64,000 nt of DNA from Fonticella tunisiensis (GCF_004364155.1 NZ_SOAZ01000003.1:62001-126000), one strand, 5' to 3'. Counted from the stretch's first letter, positions 1-10,024 are shown. The notes: a model not told the origin generated them from the letters alone. Translations and numbers: made by a program.

Positions 1-1767
1 AGTTTAAAAAAGACACGTAAGGACACTAAAGCAAAGCTTATAGATAAAAACGGAAATATTAAGATTATAAATGCAAGTGAAACTAAAAAGGGAGATATCG
101 TTCTTGTTGAGGCAGGAGATTTAATCCCAAACGATGGTGAGGTAATCGAGGGTCTTGCATCGGTTGATGAATCTGCAATTACAGGTGAGTCTGCACCTGT
201 TTTGAAGGAAGCAGGCGGGGATTTTAGCTCTGTTACAGGTGGAACAAAAGTTGTTAGCGACTGGTTAAAAATAAGGATAACGGCAACACCTGGAGAATCT
301 TTCCTTGATAAAATGATTAATCTTGTTGAAGGTGCTTCAAGACTGAAGACTCCTAATGAAATTGCCTTAACAATGATACTTGTTAGCTTAACTATGATAT
401 TTTTAATCGTTGTTGTAACCTTATATCCATTAGCAAAATACGTTGGGATTACTATACCTGTATCAACATTGATTGCCCTGCTTGTTTGCTTAATACCAAC
501 AACTATAGGTGGTCTATTATCTGCTATAGGGATTGCAGGCATGGATAGAGTTACAAGGTTTAACGTTATTGCTATGTCAGGTAAGGCTGTTGAGGCCTGT
601 GGTGACGTTAATACATTGATTCTTGATAAAACAGGCACAATAACATATGGAAATAGACTTGCAGCAGAGTTTATACCTGTTGGAAAGCATACAGAGAAAG
701 AAATCACAAGGTTTGCTCTGATATCTTCCCTAAAGGACGAAACACCTGAAGGAAGATCAACTATAGAACTTGCGAATAAGTTAGGTGTTCAGGTAAATGC
801 AGATGAATATAAAGATGCCGAATTTATTGAGTTTACAGCTCAATCAAGGATGAGTGGAGTAGATTTGAAAAACGGTACTAAGATTAGAAAAGGTGCTGCA
901 GACGCTATAAAAAAATTCGTAATGGATTTAGGCGGTAAGATTCCAGATGATCTTGACAAAGTTACAACAAAAATAGCAGGTATCGGTGGTACACCCCTTG
1001 CAGTGTCAGTCGATAAGGACATAATAGGTGTTATATATCTTAAGGATACTGTAAAACCTGGTCTTGTTGAGAGATTTGAAAGACTTAGAGAGATGGGAAT
1101 TAAAACTATTATGTGTACAGGTGATAACCCTCTTACTGCAGCAACAATAGCAAAGGAAGCAGGGGTTGATGAATTCATCGCAGAGGCAAAGCCTGAGGAT
1201 AAAATAGAGGCTATTAAAAGAGAGCAGGCAGAAGGAAAGCTTGTTGCCATGACTGGTGACGGTACAAATGATGCTCCTGCATTGGCACAGGCTGACGTAG
1301 GGCTTGCAATGAATAGCGGTACTACAGCTGCTAAGGAAGCTGCAAACATGATTGACCTTGACTCAGATCCAACAAAGATTCTTGAAGTCGTAGAAATTGG
1401 AAAGCAGCTTCTTATAACTAGAGGAGCCCTAACAACATTTAGTATAGCAAATGACGTTGCAAAATATTTTGCTATTATTCCTGCTATATTTTCAATTGCT
1501 ATTCCTCAAATGAATGTAATGAATATAATGAGACTTGCTACTCCACAAAGTGCAATACTATCAGCATTAATATTTAATGCAATAATAATTCCAGCATTAA
1601 TTCCAATTGCAATGAGAGGAGTAAAATATAGACCTATGAAGGCTGAAGCTCTTTTTACAAGAAATATTTTAATTTATGGATTAGGTGGAATGATTGTTCC
1701 TTTCATAGGCATTAAAGTAATAGATATGTTGATAAACCCTATTTTAAAAGTTCTAAACTTGGGGTAG
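1..1767 (+). CDS. kdpB: Potassium-transporting P-type ATPase subunit B, 5' end cut by the window
   Basis: Catalytic subunit of the high-affinity KdpFABC K+ pump in the cytoplasmic membrane. The frame is open from base 1, so the gene starts outside the window; the 588 visible codons are about 100 short of a usual KdpB. Seen: the TGES actuator motif near visible residue 61, the phosphorylation motif DKTGT with Asp at visible residue 209, the hinge motif GDGTNDAPA near residue 420, and several C-terminal membrane segments. The TTG at 202 is internal, not a start. kdpC follows after 12 bases, so kdpA should lie just upstream. Identity is secure. Confidence 0.97.
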   Translation, partial: SLKKTRKDTKAKLIDKNGNIKIINASETKKGDIVLVEAGDLIPNDGEVIEGLASVDESAITGESAPVLKEAGGDFSSVTGGTKVVSDWLKIRITATPGESFLDKMINLVEGASRLKTPNEIALTMILVSLTMIFLIVVVTLYPLAKYVGITIPVSTLIALLVCLIPTTIGGLLSAIGIAGMDRVTRFNVIAMSGKAVEACGDVNTLILDKTGTITYGNRLAAEFIPVGKHTEKEITRFALISSLKDETPEGRSTIELANKLGVQVNADEYKDAEFIEFTAQSRMSGVDLKNGTKIRKGAADAIKKFVMDLGGKIPDDLDKVTTKIAGIGGTPLAVSVDKDIIGVIYLKDTVKPGLVERFERLREMGIKTIMCTGDNPLTAATIAKEAGVDEFIAEAKPEDKIEAIKREQAEGKLVAMTGDGTNDAPALAQADVGLAMNSGTTAAKEAANMIDLDSDPTKILEVVEIGKQLLITRGALTTFSIANDVAKYFAIIPAIFSIAIPQMNVMNIMRLATPQSAILSALIFNAIIIPALIPIAMRGVKYRPMKAEALFTRNILIYGLGGMIVPFIGIKVIDMLINPILKVLNLG

Positions 1768-1779
1768 GAGGTAGAAATA

Positions 1780-2415
1780 ATGAAAACTCTCATAAGGGCA
1801 ATACTTGTTAGTTTAGTTTTAATGGTCATATGCGGTCTTGCTTATCCCCTTGCAATGACAAGAATAAGCCAGGTAATCTTTCCAAGGAAAGCTAACGGAA
1901 GCATAGTAGAGTTTAACGGCACAAAAGTAGGGTTTGAGCTTATAGGACAGCAGTTTGGTGATCCAAGATTCTTTCATGGAAGGATTTCTTCTGTAAACTA
2001 TAATACCTATAAAAAAGAGGATATTATTCCTGATGCGAGCGGAAAAACAGCCTATGCAGGAGTATCATCAGGTTCAGCGAACCTTGCTCCTTCAAATAAG
2101 GCTCTTTATGAAAGGGTTCAAAAGGACATTGATGATTTTATAAAATCTCATCCTGGAGTTAAAAAGGAAGATATTCCAGCAGACCTTCTAACAAGCTCAG
2201 GTTCAGGGCTTGATCCTCACATAAGCCCTGCTGCAGCTAGAATACAGGTTACTTCTATATCAAAAGCTACTGGAATTCCGGTTTCAGATCTTGAAAAACT
2301 CATCGAAAAGCATACTGAAGGCAGGCAGTTTGGAATTTTTGGAGAGCCTAGAGTAAATGTATTAAAACTTAACTTGGAAATTGCTAATATACTTAAACAG
2401 AAAGGAAAGTTATGA
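1780..2415 (+). CDS. kdpC: Potassium-transporting ATPase subunit C
   Basis: Small membrane-anchored subunit of the Kdp pump, thought to stabilise the complex and assist ATP binding. The 211 residues show one N-terminal membrane segment (about 7-27), then a soluble domain with the family's [15 protein letters not shown]-type stretch and [13 protein letters not shown] block near residues 140-153. The length fits the family. An AGGAGGTAG ribosome site precedes the ATG. It is the last gene of the operon and is followed by a terminator. Confidence 0.97.
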   Translation: MKTLIRAILVSLVLMVICGLAYPLAMTRISQVIFPRKANGSIVEFNGTKVGFELIGQQFGDPRFFHGRISSVNYNTYKKEDIIPDASGKTAYAGVSSGSANLAPSNKALYERVQKDIDDFIKSHPGVKKEDIPADLLTSSGSGLDPHISPAAARIQVTSISKATGIPVSDLEKLIEKHTEGRQFGIFGEPRVNVLKLNLEIANILKQKGKL

Positions 2416-2418
2416 TTT

Positions 2419-2447
2419 AAAAAGCTTCCCTGCATGGGAAGCTTTTT
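2419..2447 (+). terminator. Intrinsic terminator of the kdp operon
   Basis: Perfect 12-bp inverted repeat (arms 2419-2430 and 2436-2447, loop of 5) with A and T ends on both sides, directly after the kdpC stop. The T run on either strand would let it also serve the convergent gene at 2504. Confidence 0.9.
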
Positions 2448-2503
2448 ATAAAATCTATTAGATATATTTTACAAAACATTATCTGTTAAATATTAGGACA
2501 TTT

Positions 2504-3643
2504 TTATTGATTTGGTATGATATGAACTTCTATATCTCTAATTAATTTAAGTAACTTTGTAATAGTTGACCCTCTAAGAATTGTCTGCCATTTTGTCCTT
2601 GTACTATGACCAATTATTATTTGAGTAATATATTTTTCTGCAGCAAACCTTGCGAGTTCTTTTGGAATACTCTTCCCTGTTAAAGTTACAACTTCGGCCC
2701 CAAGCTGCTTTGCCAATCTAAAATGACTTTCAAGCATTTTCTTATCCTTTTCTGTCATCTTAGGTGCAAATATCTTTGTGCAATTAACATATACAACAGT
2801 CCAATCACATTTAAATCTTCTTGCTATTGTTGCACCTCTTCGAATTAATTTTTTAGAAGTTGGACTGGAGCTTATGCATACCATTACTCTTTCTATAACA
2901 TGCCAGTTTTCTTTAATTCCATGTTCCTTTCTATATTCCTCAAGCTCTTCATCAACTTCTTCTGCTGTTTTTCTTAGAGCTAATTCCCTCAAAGCATTAA
3001 GATTGCCTTTTCTAAAGAAGTTTTTCAAGGCTCTTCCAATATTTTCAGGTTTATATATGTATCCACCCTTCAGCCTATTGATGAGAGCATTCGGAGCAAT
3101 GTCTATAACCACAACTTCATCAGCGTTTTCAACTATTCTATCGGGGATTGTTTCCCTCACAGTAACTCCCGTTATTTGTCTTACGACATCATTATAACTT
3201 TCCAAATGCTGTATATTTAGTGTTGATATTACATTAATTCCATGGTTTAAAATCTCTTCAACATCCTCATATCTTTTTTTATTTTTGGAGCCTGGAACGT
3301 TAGTATGTGCAAGCTCATCTACTAAAACTGTTGTTGGCCTTCTTGCTATAATAGCCTCGGTATCCATTTCTTCCATGATAACTCCATTGTACTCTATCTT
3401 TTTTCTTGGGATAATTTCAAGCTCTCCAATTTGAGCTTCAGTTTCTTTTCTCTGATGAGACTCTAAATATCCAATAACAATATCCTCGCCTTTTTTAAGT
3501 CTATTATTAGCTTCGTTAAGCATTGAATATGTCTTACCTACACCTGGAGCATAGCCTAAATATATTTTCAAATGCCCTCTTTGTTCTTCTTTTAGTTTCT
3601 TTAACGCTTCTTTAGGAGTTATTCTCTTAAATTCTTCAACCAT
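2504..3643 (-). CDS. kdpD: Short KdpD: N-terminal KdpD domain plus USP domain, no histidine kinase
   Basis: KdpD is normally a sensor kinase of about 900 residues. This one has 379 and ends after the cytoplasmic input region. Seen: the KdpD N-terminal ATP-binding domain with a Walker A-like GYAPGVGKT at 30-38 and VDELAHTN near 108-115, then a universal-stress-type domain from about 250 to 375 with a GHSTRTKW nucleotide-binding stretch. There are no membrane segments, no HisKA/HATPase domain and no KdpE gene nearby. It converges on kdpC. Stand-alone short KdpDs are known in some clostridia and cyanobacteria. In other Firmicutes the KdpD USP domain binds c-di-AMP, so a K+/c-di-AMP sensing role here is inference. 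Confidence 0.9.
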   Translation of the reverse strand: MVEEFKRITPKEALKKLKEEQRGHLKIYLGYAPGVGKTYSMLNEANNRLKKGEDIVIGYLESHQRKETEAQIGELEIIPRKKIEYNGVIMEEMDTEAIIARRPTTVLVDELAHTNVPGSKNKKRYEDVEEILNHGINVISTLNIQHLESYNDVVRQITGVTVRETIPDRIVENADEVVVIDIAPNALINRLKGGYIYKPENIGRALKNFFRKGNLNALRELALRKTAEEVDEELEEYRKEHGIKENWHVIERVMVCISSSPTSKKLIRRGATIARRFKCDWTVVYVNCTKIFAPKMTEKDKKMLESHFRLAKQLGAEVVTLTGKSIPKELARFAAEKYITQIIIGHSTRTKWQTILRGSTITKLLKLIRDIEVHIIPNQ

Positions 3644-3726
3644 AATTATCAGTCCCTTTAATTTATAATGTTATTTCATGTATTCTTTTAATAATACAAC
3701 TTTAAATATTTTTATACTATAAAAGT

Positions 3727-3930
3727 GGCAGAAATAAAAAATATATAGAATGAACACTTTAACGAGCAGGTAGAAGAAGTTCTTAGTGAAAGGGTGCTGA
3801 AAAACCTTACAACTATTAGTTGTGTTTGAGCTTATGCAAGTTTAACGAATGTTGTTGACTTGTCAGCCACACCGAGCTTTAGAACTTCTTACACAGCGCA
3901 GCAGTGAATGGAATATATTTTTTATCGCAG
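3727..3930. repeat. Foldback intergenic repeat, copy 1
   Basis: About 204 bp that aligns along its whole length with 11645-11845. Both begin near GCAG and an ATAAAAAATATAT stretch, carry AAGTTCTT about 50 bases in and an inverted AGAACTTCTT near the other end, and finish with ATATTTTTTATCGCAG. The ends are inverted copies of each other, and an inner inverted pair (around 3805-3865) could form a long hairpin. No open frame spans it. It looks like a non-autonomous mobile repeat or a structured RNA. Confidence 0.75.
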
Positions 3931-4140
3931 CAGGTGTCTATAAATCCTTGAATTTTATATATAACTATTATTATATTATAAGCTTTTGAAAATATTATTA
4001 AAAGTGTATGAAGCTAAGGCTAGTAAATTTCCATTAAACTATATATGCACAACAGAAAAAAACGACTTATACTACATTAGTTTGAAAAAGAAAATTTAAA
4101 GCTAATACAAATTCCAATCATTAAACTACCTTTACAAATT

Positions 4141-4260
4141 CTTCTATATCATATATTGAATCCATAATGAATTATTTTTACAAAATACCGAACCATAGAA
4201 TTCTCTAAGTTCTTTTACTAAAGACATTGCAATTATACTATCACTTACGTTTGCAGGATT
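4141..4260 (-). pseudogene. Transposase fragment (DDE family)
   Basis: The minus strand reads NPANVSDSIIAMSLVKEL and then, in a shifted frame, the MDSIYDIEE-type stretch also found at 15007-15249 and 16015-16080. This resembles the part of DDE transposases around the second catalytic aspartate (…MDxxYD…). No start, no long frame. The rest of the 3644-4390 gap holds the foldback repeat (3727-3930), a small palindrome at 4270-4288 and AT-rich sequence. Confidence 0.6.
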
Positions 4261-4390
4261 AATTATTATACTCAACTTTCAGTTGAGTGAAAACTTTTTA
4301 CCTTATTACAGGGTATATATATATGAAAGTAGTCATTAATCACGGTTTTTGGCTAGAATATGCTTATAGCTTCGCTAAGGAGGTGTAGAT

Positions 4391-4933
4391 GTGGAAAAAA
4401 ACATATTATTAAAAATACAGCAGGGCGATAAAAACGCCTTTGCAAAACTTTATGATGAATATTCTGAATCTGCATTAAGGACCGCAATGGCAATTACTAA
4501 GGATAAGATGTATGCTGCAGATGCTGTTCAGGAAACCTTTATAAGAGTTTATAAAAATATAGGTGAGTTTGACATAAATAGAACATTTGAACCATGGTTT
4601 TATAGGATCCTGATCAATGAATGCAATAGAATATTAAGCAGAAATTCTAAAACAATTCCTATGGATGACTTTATCGAAAGTGGACTCCCTGGTTGTGATG
4701 AGGATAGGTATAGGTTTGAGGAATATGAAAGTCTATATAAGGCTATAGAGAAACTTGATGATATCAATAGAATCCCCATAGTGCTTAAATATCTTAAGGG
4801 TTTTAGTGAAGGTGAGATAGCACAAATTCTAGAAATAAATTTGAATACGGTAAAATCAAGACTCTTTAAGGGAAGACAAAAACTTAGAAGGTATATTGAA
4901 CTATTAGAAGGAGGTAGTGAACACCATGGATGA
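4391..4933 (+). CDS. ECF-type RNA polymerase sigma factor
   Basis: 180-residue sigma-70 family protein that directs RNA polymerase to a small regulon. Region 2 covers about residues 12-75 (FAKLYDEYSES…AVQETFIRVY) and region 4 about 120-172 (FSEGEIAQILEINLNTVKSRLFKGRQKL, a helix-turn-helix). It starts with GTG at 4391 behind a perfect AAGGAGGTG site. Its 3' end overlaps the start of the anti-sigma gene by 8 bases, the usual arrangement for translational coupling. The signal and target genes cannot be read from the sequence. Confidence 0.95.
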   Translation: MEKNILLKIQQGDKNAFAKLYDEYSESALRTAMAITKDKMYAADAVQETFIRVYKNIGEFDINRTFEPWFYRILINECNRILSRNSKTIPMDDFIESGLPGCDEDRYRFEEYESLYKAIEKLDDINRIPIVLKYLKGFSEGEIAQILEINLNTVKSRLFKGRQKLRRYIELLEGGSEHHG

Positions 4934-5655
4934 TATGAAGGATAAAAAAATTGAAGAAGTCCTGCTTAAGGGAACAGATGAGGCTGTCGAGCTTAAGGAT
5001 ATGGTTTGGAAGAACATAGAGAATAGGTTGAATCTAGAAGAAAGAAAGGTGATTCCTATAAAAAGAAGAAGCTTTTTAAAGTATGGAATCGTAGCCGCTG
5101 TCCTTGTTATTATACTACTTGCAAACACTCGATATGGAAGTGCTGCAGCTGATAAGATAAGAAAACTTTTTGTGCCTAACAAAACAATAGAACAAAACCT
5201 TGAGGGTACAGGGGAGAAAACCAAGGTTGACCTTGAAATAAGCCCAATGAAATATATTATATATTTAGACAAGGAAATGTATAAAATGGATAACATTGAT
5301 GGTAAGGATGTAATAACTCCTAAAAATGTAGCACAAAACCTTCCTGAGGTATCCATGACAATAGAGCAGGTGCTTGATTAAGAAGCCTGAAGATTTATCA
5401 GCTGAAATAGAAAAAGCTCTTAAAAAAGATTTTAAAATCGTAAATAATAGGGGAAAGGTTACAGAACCTACTAATGCAATACTCATTCAGGCCCAAGGAG
5501 GAAATAAATGGAATGATAAGGTGATTAAGTATTACCTCATAGACAATACAAAGGGAGGTACCTTTGTTATCAAGCAGCAGTACTTTGTGGAAGCAAGTGA
5601 AGGACATGGAGCAAGGTTTGATAATATTGTTAAGGAGTTTAAGATAGTGAATTAA
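4926..5655 (+). pseudogene. Membrane anti-sigma factor, split by a frameshift
   Basis: Partner of the upstream sigma factor. Starting at ATG 4926 (the GGAGGT at 4908-4914 is too close to the GTG at 4917), the first frame gives a basic cytoplasmic segment, one membrane helix at about residues 45-64 and the start of an outside domain, then stops at 5379-5381. The next frame (+1) continues without a gap in sense: VLD in the first frame runs into KKPEDLSAEIEKAL in the second, up to 5655. Dropping one T of GATTAAG near 5376-5380 joins both into a protein of about 242 residues of the DUF4367/RsgI-like type. It could be a real mutation, a sequencing error or, less likely, programmed shifting. Confidence 0.75.
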
Positions 5656-5762
5656 TAAATGGAAGCTCTGAGGGGGTTCTGCTGTTGCATCAAAGAGAAA
5701 CTTACAGATTGACAAGATAAGATTTAAAAAGTTAATAATGAAAAAGGCAGTTGATGTATAAG

Positions 5763-5798
5763 AAAGGCACTGTGCTAAACAAGTCACAGTGCCTTTTT
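5763..5798. terminator. Bidirectional terminator between convergent operons
   Basis: 12-bp perfect stem (5763-5774 with 5785-5796), loop of 10, T run on the plus strand and A run on the left side. It lies between the anti-sigma gene and the end of the minus-strand ABC operon. Confidence 0.85.
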
Positions 5799-5857
5799 CG
5801 TATCTACAAGTATTATGCAGCCTCCAATTGCAAGCGTACGTTCTTGACCATATCACA

Positions 5858-6679
5858 CTAGTGCGTCCCAAGTATTCCAAGGCTTCTGCACTTTTTCTCA
5901 ACCTTGATAAAAATAAAGCTTCCAACAAAGCATAATATAAACATTGCACATATAATTATTATAAGTTCCTGCCAAAGTGGAAATAATGGCACCTGATTTA
6001 TAAGAATTGCTCTGCTGCTGTCATATACATAGGTTAATGGAATGGCAAGTGCAACGAATAAAAATCCCTTGGACATAACCTTTACAGGAAAGAAACTGCC
6101 AGATAATGCTGAAAGCACTGAGTTTACAAGGTCTATTATGGGGTTCGCATCCTTTGCAACAAGCACAAGGGCTGCAACAGCCATTCCAATGCCTATCATG
6201 CCTATGATACCTGGAATTAAAAATCCTACTGCTTGAAAAAGGTCTGAAGACAATTTAAACCCAAAGGCAATACGGCATACGATAAAGGTTAATATTATCT
6301 CAAAGGTAGTTGCACAGAAATAGAACACCGTTTTACTAAGCAGCATAACTATTTTATTGACTGGAGCACACCAATTTGATTCAAGCACTCCCTGGCGCAT
6401 CTCCTCCTTGAGGGAAAAGCCAGTGGTCCAGAAAACTGTGCTCACATAGCTTGTTATCATATATCCTATTATGAGAAATCCCATATAATCCGAGTTTCCT
6501 GTATATCTTTCAAAACCAACAACGCTGCCTCCACTGCTGAAGCTCTTTCCCATAAAATAAAATGGCGTAAGCCAAATTATGGGGTCAAATAGAGTCATAA
6601 TGAAGTTTACAGGATATCTAAAGTAAATTTTCATGCTTATTGAAAATCTTGCTCTGAAAACATTCCATATTTTTTTCAT
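5858..6679 (-). CDS. ABC-2 type export permease (second of pair)
   Basis: 273-residue integral membrane protein with about six hydrophobic segments and the LEEMRQGVLESNWCAP stretch typical of ABC-2 permeases of the drug/polysaccharide export group. It lies 9 bases after the sister permease and shares its fold and the LESNW motif, so the two probably form a heterodimer with the ATPase at 7522. The substrate is unknown. Confidence 0.9.
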   Translation of the reverse strand: MKKIWNVFRARFSISMKIYFRYPVNFIMTLFDPIIWLTPFYFMGKSFSSGGSVVGFERYTGNSDYMGFLIIGYMITSYVSTVFWTTGFSLKEEMRQGVLESNWCAPVNKIVMLLSKTVFYFCATTFEIILTFIVCRIAFGFKLSSDLFQAVGFLIPGIIGMIGIGMAVAALVLVAKDANPIIDLVNSVLSALSGSFFPVKVMSKGFLFVALAIPLTYVYDSSRAILINQVPLFPLWQELIIIICAMFILCFVGSFIFIKVEKKCRSLGILGTH

Positions 6680-6688
6680 AAGGCCCCC

Positions 6689-7513
6689 CTAAAACCTCTC
6701 CAGAGAACCGGAGATTTTTACCTTCTTTTCTATTCTATCAAATACAATTCTCCCCAGAAAAAGCAACAATATCCCTTCCGCAAGGCACATGAATATGTCG
6801 CCAGAAGCGTTTTTAAGTGTTCCTCCCTTTACCATTACAGTCCTTGCAGCCTGAAGTCCAAAGGTAAAGGGAAGTGCCTTTGAAAGGATCTGCATCCAGC
6901 CAGGCATTATTGCTGTCGGGAAGGTTATCCCACAGAGTACCATCATGGTACCTCTTACAAGATTTACTACTGCATTTATTTCCTTAAGCCATAGAACAAC
7001 GCCTGAAAAAAGCATCCCCATCCCATAAACTGCCGGAACCGTAACAAGGAACATAAGCAGCCATAAAAATACATTTCCATCAAAGTGTATTCCATATATA
7101 AATCTATATTCAAGCATGGATACCACTGCTATAAAAAGACCTTGAAGGGCTGAAACCAGGCTGGCTCCTATGAGGAAATCAAAACGGTTAATAGGACAAA
7201 GCCAGTTCGACTCAAGGGTTCCAAGCATCTGTTCCTCCCTTAAATAGCTTCCAAAGCTCCACATCGTTATATTAACCCACATCCAGGCCATAATTCCTAC
7301 AACTATAAAACCTGCGTAATTCTCGGTGCCTGTGGCTGCTTTAAACAGCTCAAGTCCTGATTTATCCGGTCCTGCAAATCCATGGGCACTCAAAATATAT
7401 AATAATGGAAATATTAAGGGCCAGATCAACATTTGTATCACCCAGGTGGGATATCTCACCATCTTTATAAATTCCTTACGGGCAACAGCAGCAATAGTTC
7501 TTATTCTCCTCAT
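6689..7513 (-). CDS. ABC-2 type export permease (first of pair)
   Basis: 274 residues with about six membrane segments, and LREEQMLGTLESNWLCP in the cytoplasmic loop (compare LESNW in the next gene). It starts at ATG 7513 behind AGGTG, 8 bases after the ATPase stop, in the same operon. Together with the ATPase it resembles daunorubicin-resistance type exporters. Substrate not predictable. Confidence 0.9.
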   Translation of the reverse strand: MRRIRTIAAVARKEFIKMVRYPTWVIQMLIWPLIFPLLYILSAHGFAGPDKSGLELFKAATGTENYAGFIVVGIMAWMWVNITMWSFGSYLREEQMLGTLESNWLCPINRFDFLIGASLVSALQGLFIAVVSMLEYRFIYGIHFDGNVFLWLLMFLVTVPAVYGMGMLFSGVVLWLKEINAVVNLVRGTMMVLCGITFPTAIMPGWMQILSKALPFTFGLQAARTVMVKGGTLKNASGDIFMCLAEGILLLFLGRIVFDRIEKKVKISGSLERF

Positions 7514-7521
7514 AGCTTCAC

Positions 7522-8520
7522 CTACTCCCTAAGGCTTTTGCCTGTGAGATTTATAAACACATCTTCAAGGGATGGTTCTAATACGTTGATATTGAGTATT
7601 CTTGAATTATTCTCTGATATGATATCAATAAACCTTTGCATCAAAGCTTCTCCGTCTACATGATGTACTGTAAGGGTATATGACCTTTTATTAACATCGT
7701 AACTGCTTATAACATTCTTCACACCATTAAGTCCTTTTAACTCTTCAATCAGCTTTTCCCCAACACCTGTTAGCTCAATTTTCACAGACTTAACTTCATT
7801 GATGCTCTTCTTTAGGTTTTCAGGAGTATCCAGAGCGATTATCCTTCCCCCGTTTATAATGGCAATTCTGTCACTTAAAAAATCAGCTTCCTCCATGTAA
7901 TGAGTTGTTAAAAGTATAGTTCTTCCTTCCTTTTTTAGCTGGAGTATAATTTCCCTAAGATTAAGAGCCGATTGTGGATCGAGTCCAAGGGTTGGTTCAT
8001 CAAGAAGAACCACGGGAGCGTTTGGAATAAGTGCCTTTCCCAGGGCAACCTTCTGCTTCATTCCGGTAGAAAACTTCTCAACCAACTCATCAGCTTTTTC
8101 AATAAGCCCAAGCTTTTCTAAAATCTCTGTTGTACGCTTTTTAGCTTCCCTTCTATCACATCCGTAAAGTGCAGCAAAATATTCAAGATTCTCCCTTGCA
8201 GTCAGCTTCCAGTAGACGCTTCTATCCCCCGCAAGAACAGTTCCAATGCTTCCCAGAGCCTCCATAGGGTTTTTATCTACATCCATTCCCATGACCTTTA
8301 CACTACCTTCAGTGGGACGAAGAAGTCCCGTTATCATCTTAATGATCGTTGTTTTTCCAGCTCCATTAGGACCAAGGAGCCCAAATATCTCGCCTTTGTA
8401 TATGTTGAAGCTAACCCCATCAACAGCTTTAAACTCTTTTTTTTCTGTCCTTTTAAACAATTTCTTTTTATAGCTTGTAAAATATTTTTTTAAATTTAAA
8501 ACCTCAACAGCTGTTTCCAT
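7522..8520 (-). CDS. ABC exporter ATP-binding protein
   Basis: 332 residues. Walker A GPNGAGKTT near residue 53, signature FSTGMKQKVALGKAL (a variant of LSGGQ), Walker B VVLLDEPTLGLD, H-loop TTHYMEEAD, then a C-terminal extension of about 90 residues as in drug-export ATPases. It powers the two permeases downstream. 49 bases separate it from the bactofilin-like gene, so the YhbD-like regulator and bactofilin are probably co-transcribed with it. Confidence 0.95.
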   Translation of the reverse strand: METAVEVLNLKKYFTSYKKKLFKRTEKKEFKAVDGVSFNIYKGEIFGLLGPNGAGKTTIIKMITGLLRPTEGSVKVMGMDVDKNPMEALGSIGTVLAGDRSVYWKLTARENLEYFAALYGCDRREAKKRTTEILEKLGLIEKADELVEKFSTGMKQKVALGKALIPNAPVVLLDEPTLGLDPQSALNLREIILQLKKEGRTILLTTHYMEEADFLSDRIAIINGGRIIALDTPENLKKSINEVKSVKIELTGVGEKLIEELKGLNGVKNVISSYDVNKRSYTLTVHHVDGEALMQRFIDIISENNSRILNINVLEPSLEDVFINLTGKSLRE

Positions 8521-8569
8521 ATAACCATCACCATCCCTAAATAAAAATAAGCAATTTAACTCGCAGTGT

Positions 8570-9310
8570 TTATATTCTTCTCTGTTCCTTTACTCTTCCA
8601 TTTCCCTGTACCTTAAGATCGTTTTTGTATTCTACAAGCTCAATCTCGCAGTCCGAAGCAATTACAACATTGTTTCCTCTTACAATTTTTGCTGTTGTTG
8701 CTTCAAGATATATATCGTCTCCCTCTATCACTGTGCATTTTAAGCTGCTTCTAAAGTTAAATATATCGCTTATAAGCTTCTTGAGTGCAAAAAAACCAGA
8801 ATCTGCAACCTTTACCTCTATCCTCTCGCAGCCAATTTCAGAAACCCTGCAGAGTCCTCCTACTCTAATATCAACATTTCCTGCATTGAGAAGGCCACCA
8901 ATATCAAATCCTCCCCTTGCTGCGAAGTTTTCAGCTTCACAATCCCCCTTTATCTCTATTCCTCCTGATATTTCAACGTCCTCCACATAAAGGTTTCCCT
9001 TAATATTTGATCCTCCTGATATCTTTACCCTCTTAGCAATAACATCTCCTCCAACGTTTGAGGCACCACTGACCAATATTTCATCACTTATAAGGTTACC
9101 CCTTATATCCGATGCACCACTTATGCGTGCAAACTTGGCCTTAACGTTTCCTTTTATTTCTGATGCACCGCTAACCTTGAATTCATTACAATCAATATCT
9201 CCCTTAATTTCTCCTGCACCGCTTATCCTGACTTCGTTATAGCTTCCGCCGGATGCGCTGCCTGCACCCGATATTTTTAAATCCTGTCTTCCTTCAAATT
9301 CCATAATCAT
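8570..9310 (-). CDS. Bactofilin-like polymer-forming protein
   Basis: 246 residues. From about 8 to 150 it is a run of roughly 17-residue repeats of the type ISGASxIxGN, which fold as a right-handed beta-helix in bactofilins (polymer-forming cytoskeletal family). The C-terminal third (from about 155) departs from the repeat and may be a separate cap. The start codon overlaps the stop of the YhbD-like gene (ATGA). A YhbD-bactofilin pair is also found in Bacillus (yhbDEF). Function may be an envelope scaffold; the link to the exporter is inference. Confidence 0.85.
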   Translation of the reverse strand: MIMEFEGRQDLKISGAGSASGGSYNEVRISGAGEIKGDIDCNEFKVSGASEIKGNVKAKFARISGASDIRGNLISDEILVSGASNVGGDVIAKRVKISGGSNIKGNLYVEDVEISGGIEIKGDCEAENFAARGGFDIGGLLNAGNVDIRVGGLCRVSEIGCERIEVKVADSGFFALKKLISDIFNFRSSLKCTVIEGDDIYLEATTAKIVRGNNVVIASDCEIELVEYKNDLKVQGNGRVKEQRRI

Positions 9311-9936
9311 ATACCTCCCAGCTTAATTTTTATTTCTTCAATAAGTTTTGAAATATTGACTCTCTCTACAAGCTTTGATGTCTTCTCGATATATAGTTCA
9401 TTTGGAATACTTAAAAGAAAGCAAGTTGCAACCCCAAGCTTCCTAATGAAAACCATCTCACAATTCTTATCCTTGAAGTTTTTGTAGCCGTCCTCAAGAT
9501 TTTGAAGTATTATACTGCTTTCCTCAATGCTTACAGAACCTGTTTGAAGGAACTTTTCCAAAACTGCCACAGACAGAATTTTTTCGAAGGAAAAAACTTC
9601 TGTGTTCCCCCTTATATTCATATATATATCAAGGGCCATTGATGAAACAATTTTTCTTTTAACAAGATCCTCACCCTTTAAAAAAATATCTGCAGGCTTA
9701 GGTGAGAATATGTCTGCAAGGTCATCAAGGGATAAATCATCCTTCATATTCTTGATTTTGTCTATTCTCTCAAGGATTTTATCCTTTGGAAAAAAGGTCT
9801 CCTGTCCTGTGAAGGTGGATTTTCTAATGAACCATTCTTCTGGTATAAGATTTTTTCGTTTCCATCTATAGAGTTGCCCGTAGGATATACCCGTTAGCTC
9901 TAAAAGCTCTTTCTTAGATATAAGTTCCTCTTCCAT
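9307..9936 (-). CDS. YhbD-like (DUF4004) regulator with MerR-type helix-turn-helix
   Basis: 209 residues. N-terminal stretch ISKKELLELTGISYGQLYRW (about 5-24) followed by a wing with FFPKDKILERI is a MerR-like DNA-binding start. The remainder is helical, without a known ligand site. First gene of the yhbD-bactofilin-ABC operon, with a strong AAAGGAGGA site. It probably controls its own operon, but no operator stands out upstream. Confidence 0.8.
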   Translation of the reverse strand: MEEELISKKELLELTGISYGQLYRWKRKNLIPEEWFIRKSTFTGQETFFPKDKILERIDKIKNMKDDLSLDDLADIFSPKPADIFLKGEDLVKRKIVSSMALDIYMNIRGNTEVFSFEKILSVAVLEKFLQTGSVSIEESSIILQNLEDGYKNFKDKNCEMVFIRKLGVATCFLLSIPNELYIEKTSKLVERVNISKLIEEIKIKLGGI

Positions 9937-10024
9937 GGAAATATCCTCCTTTCATTTTCAGTATAACATAACACTGTTATATTGCAAATGCCATCACCAT
10001 TTTTTTGAAAATATTTAAAGAAAA

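Noticed and set aside
840-1349. 169-codon open frame on the minus strand inside kdpB
   Set aside because: It is antisense to conserved kdpB codons, has no ribosome site and a low-complexity Ser/Ala/Leu product; a shadow of codon bias.
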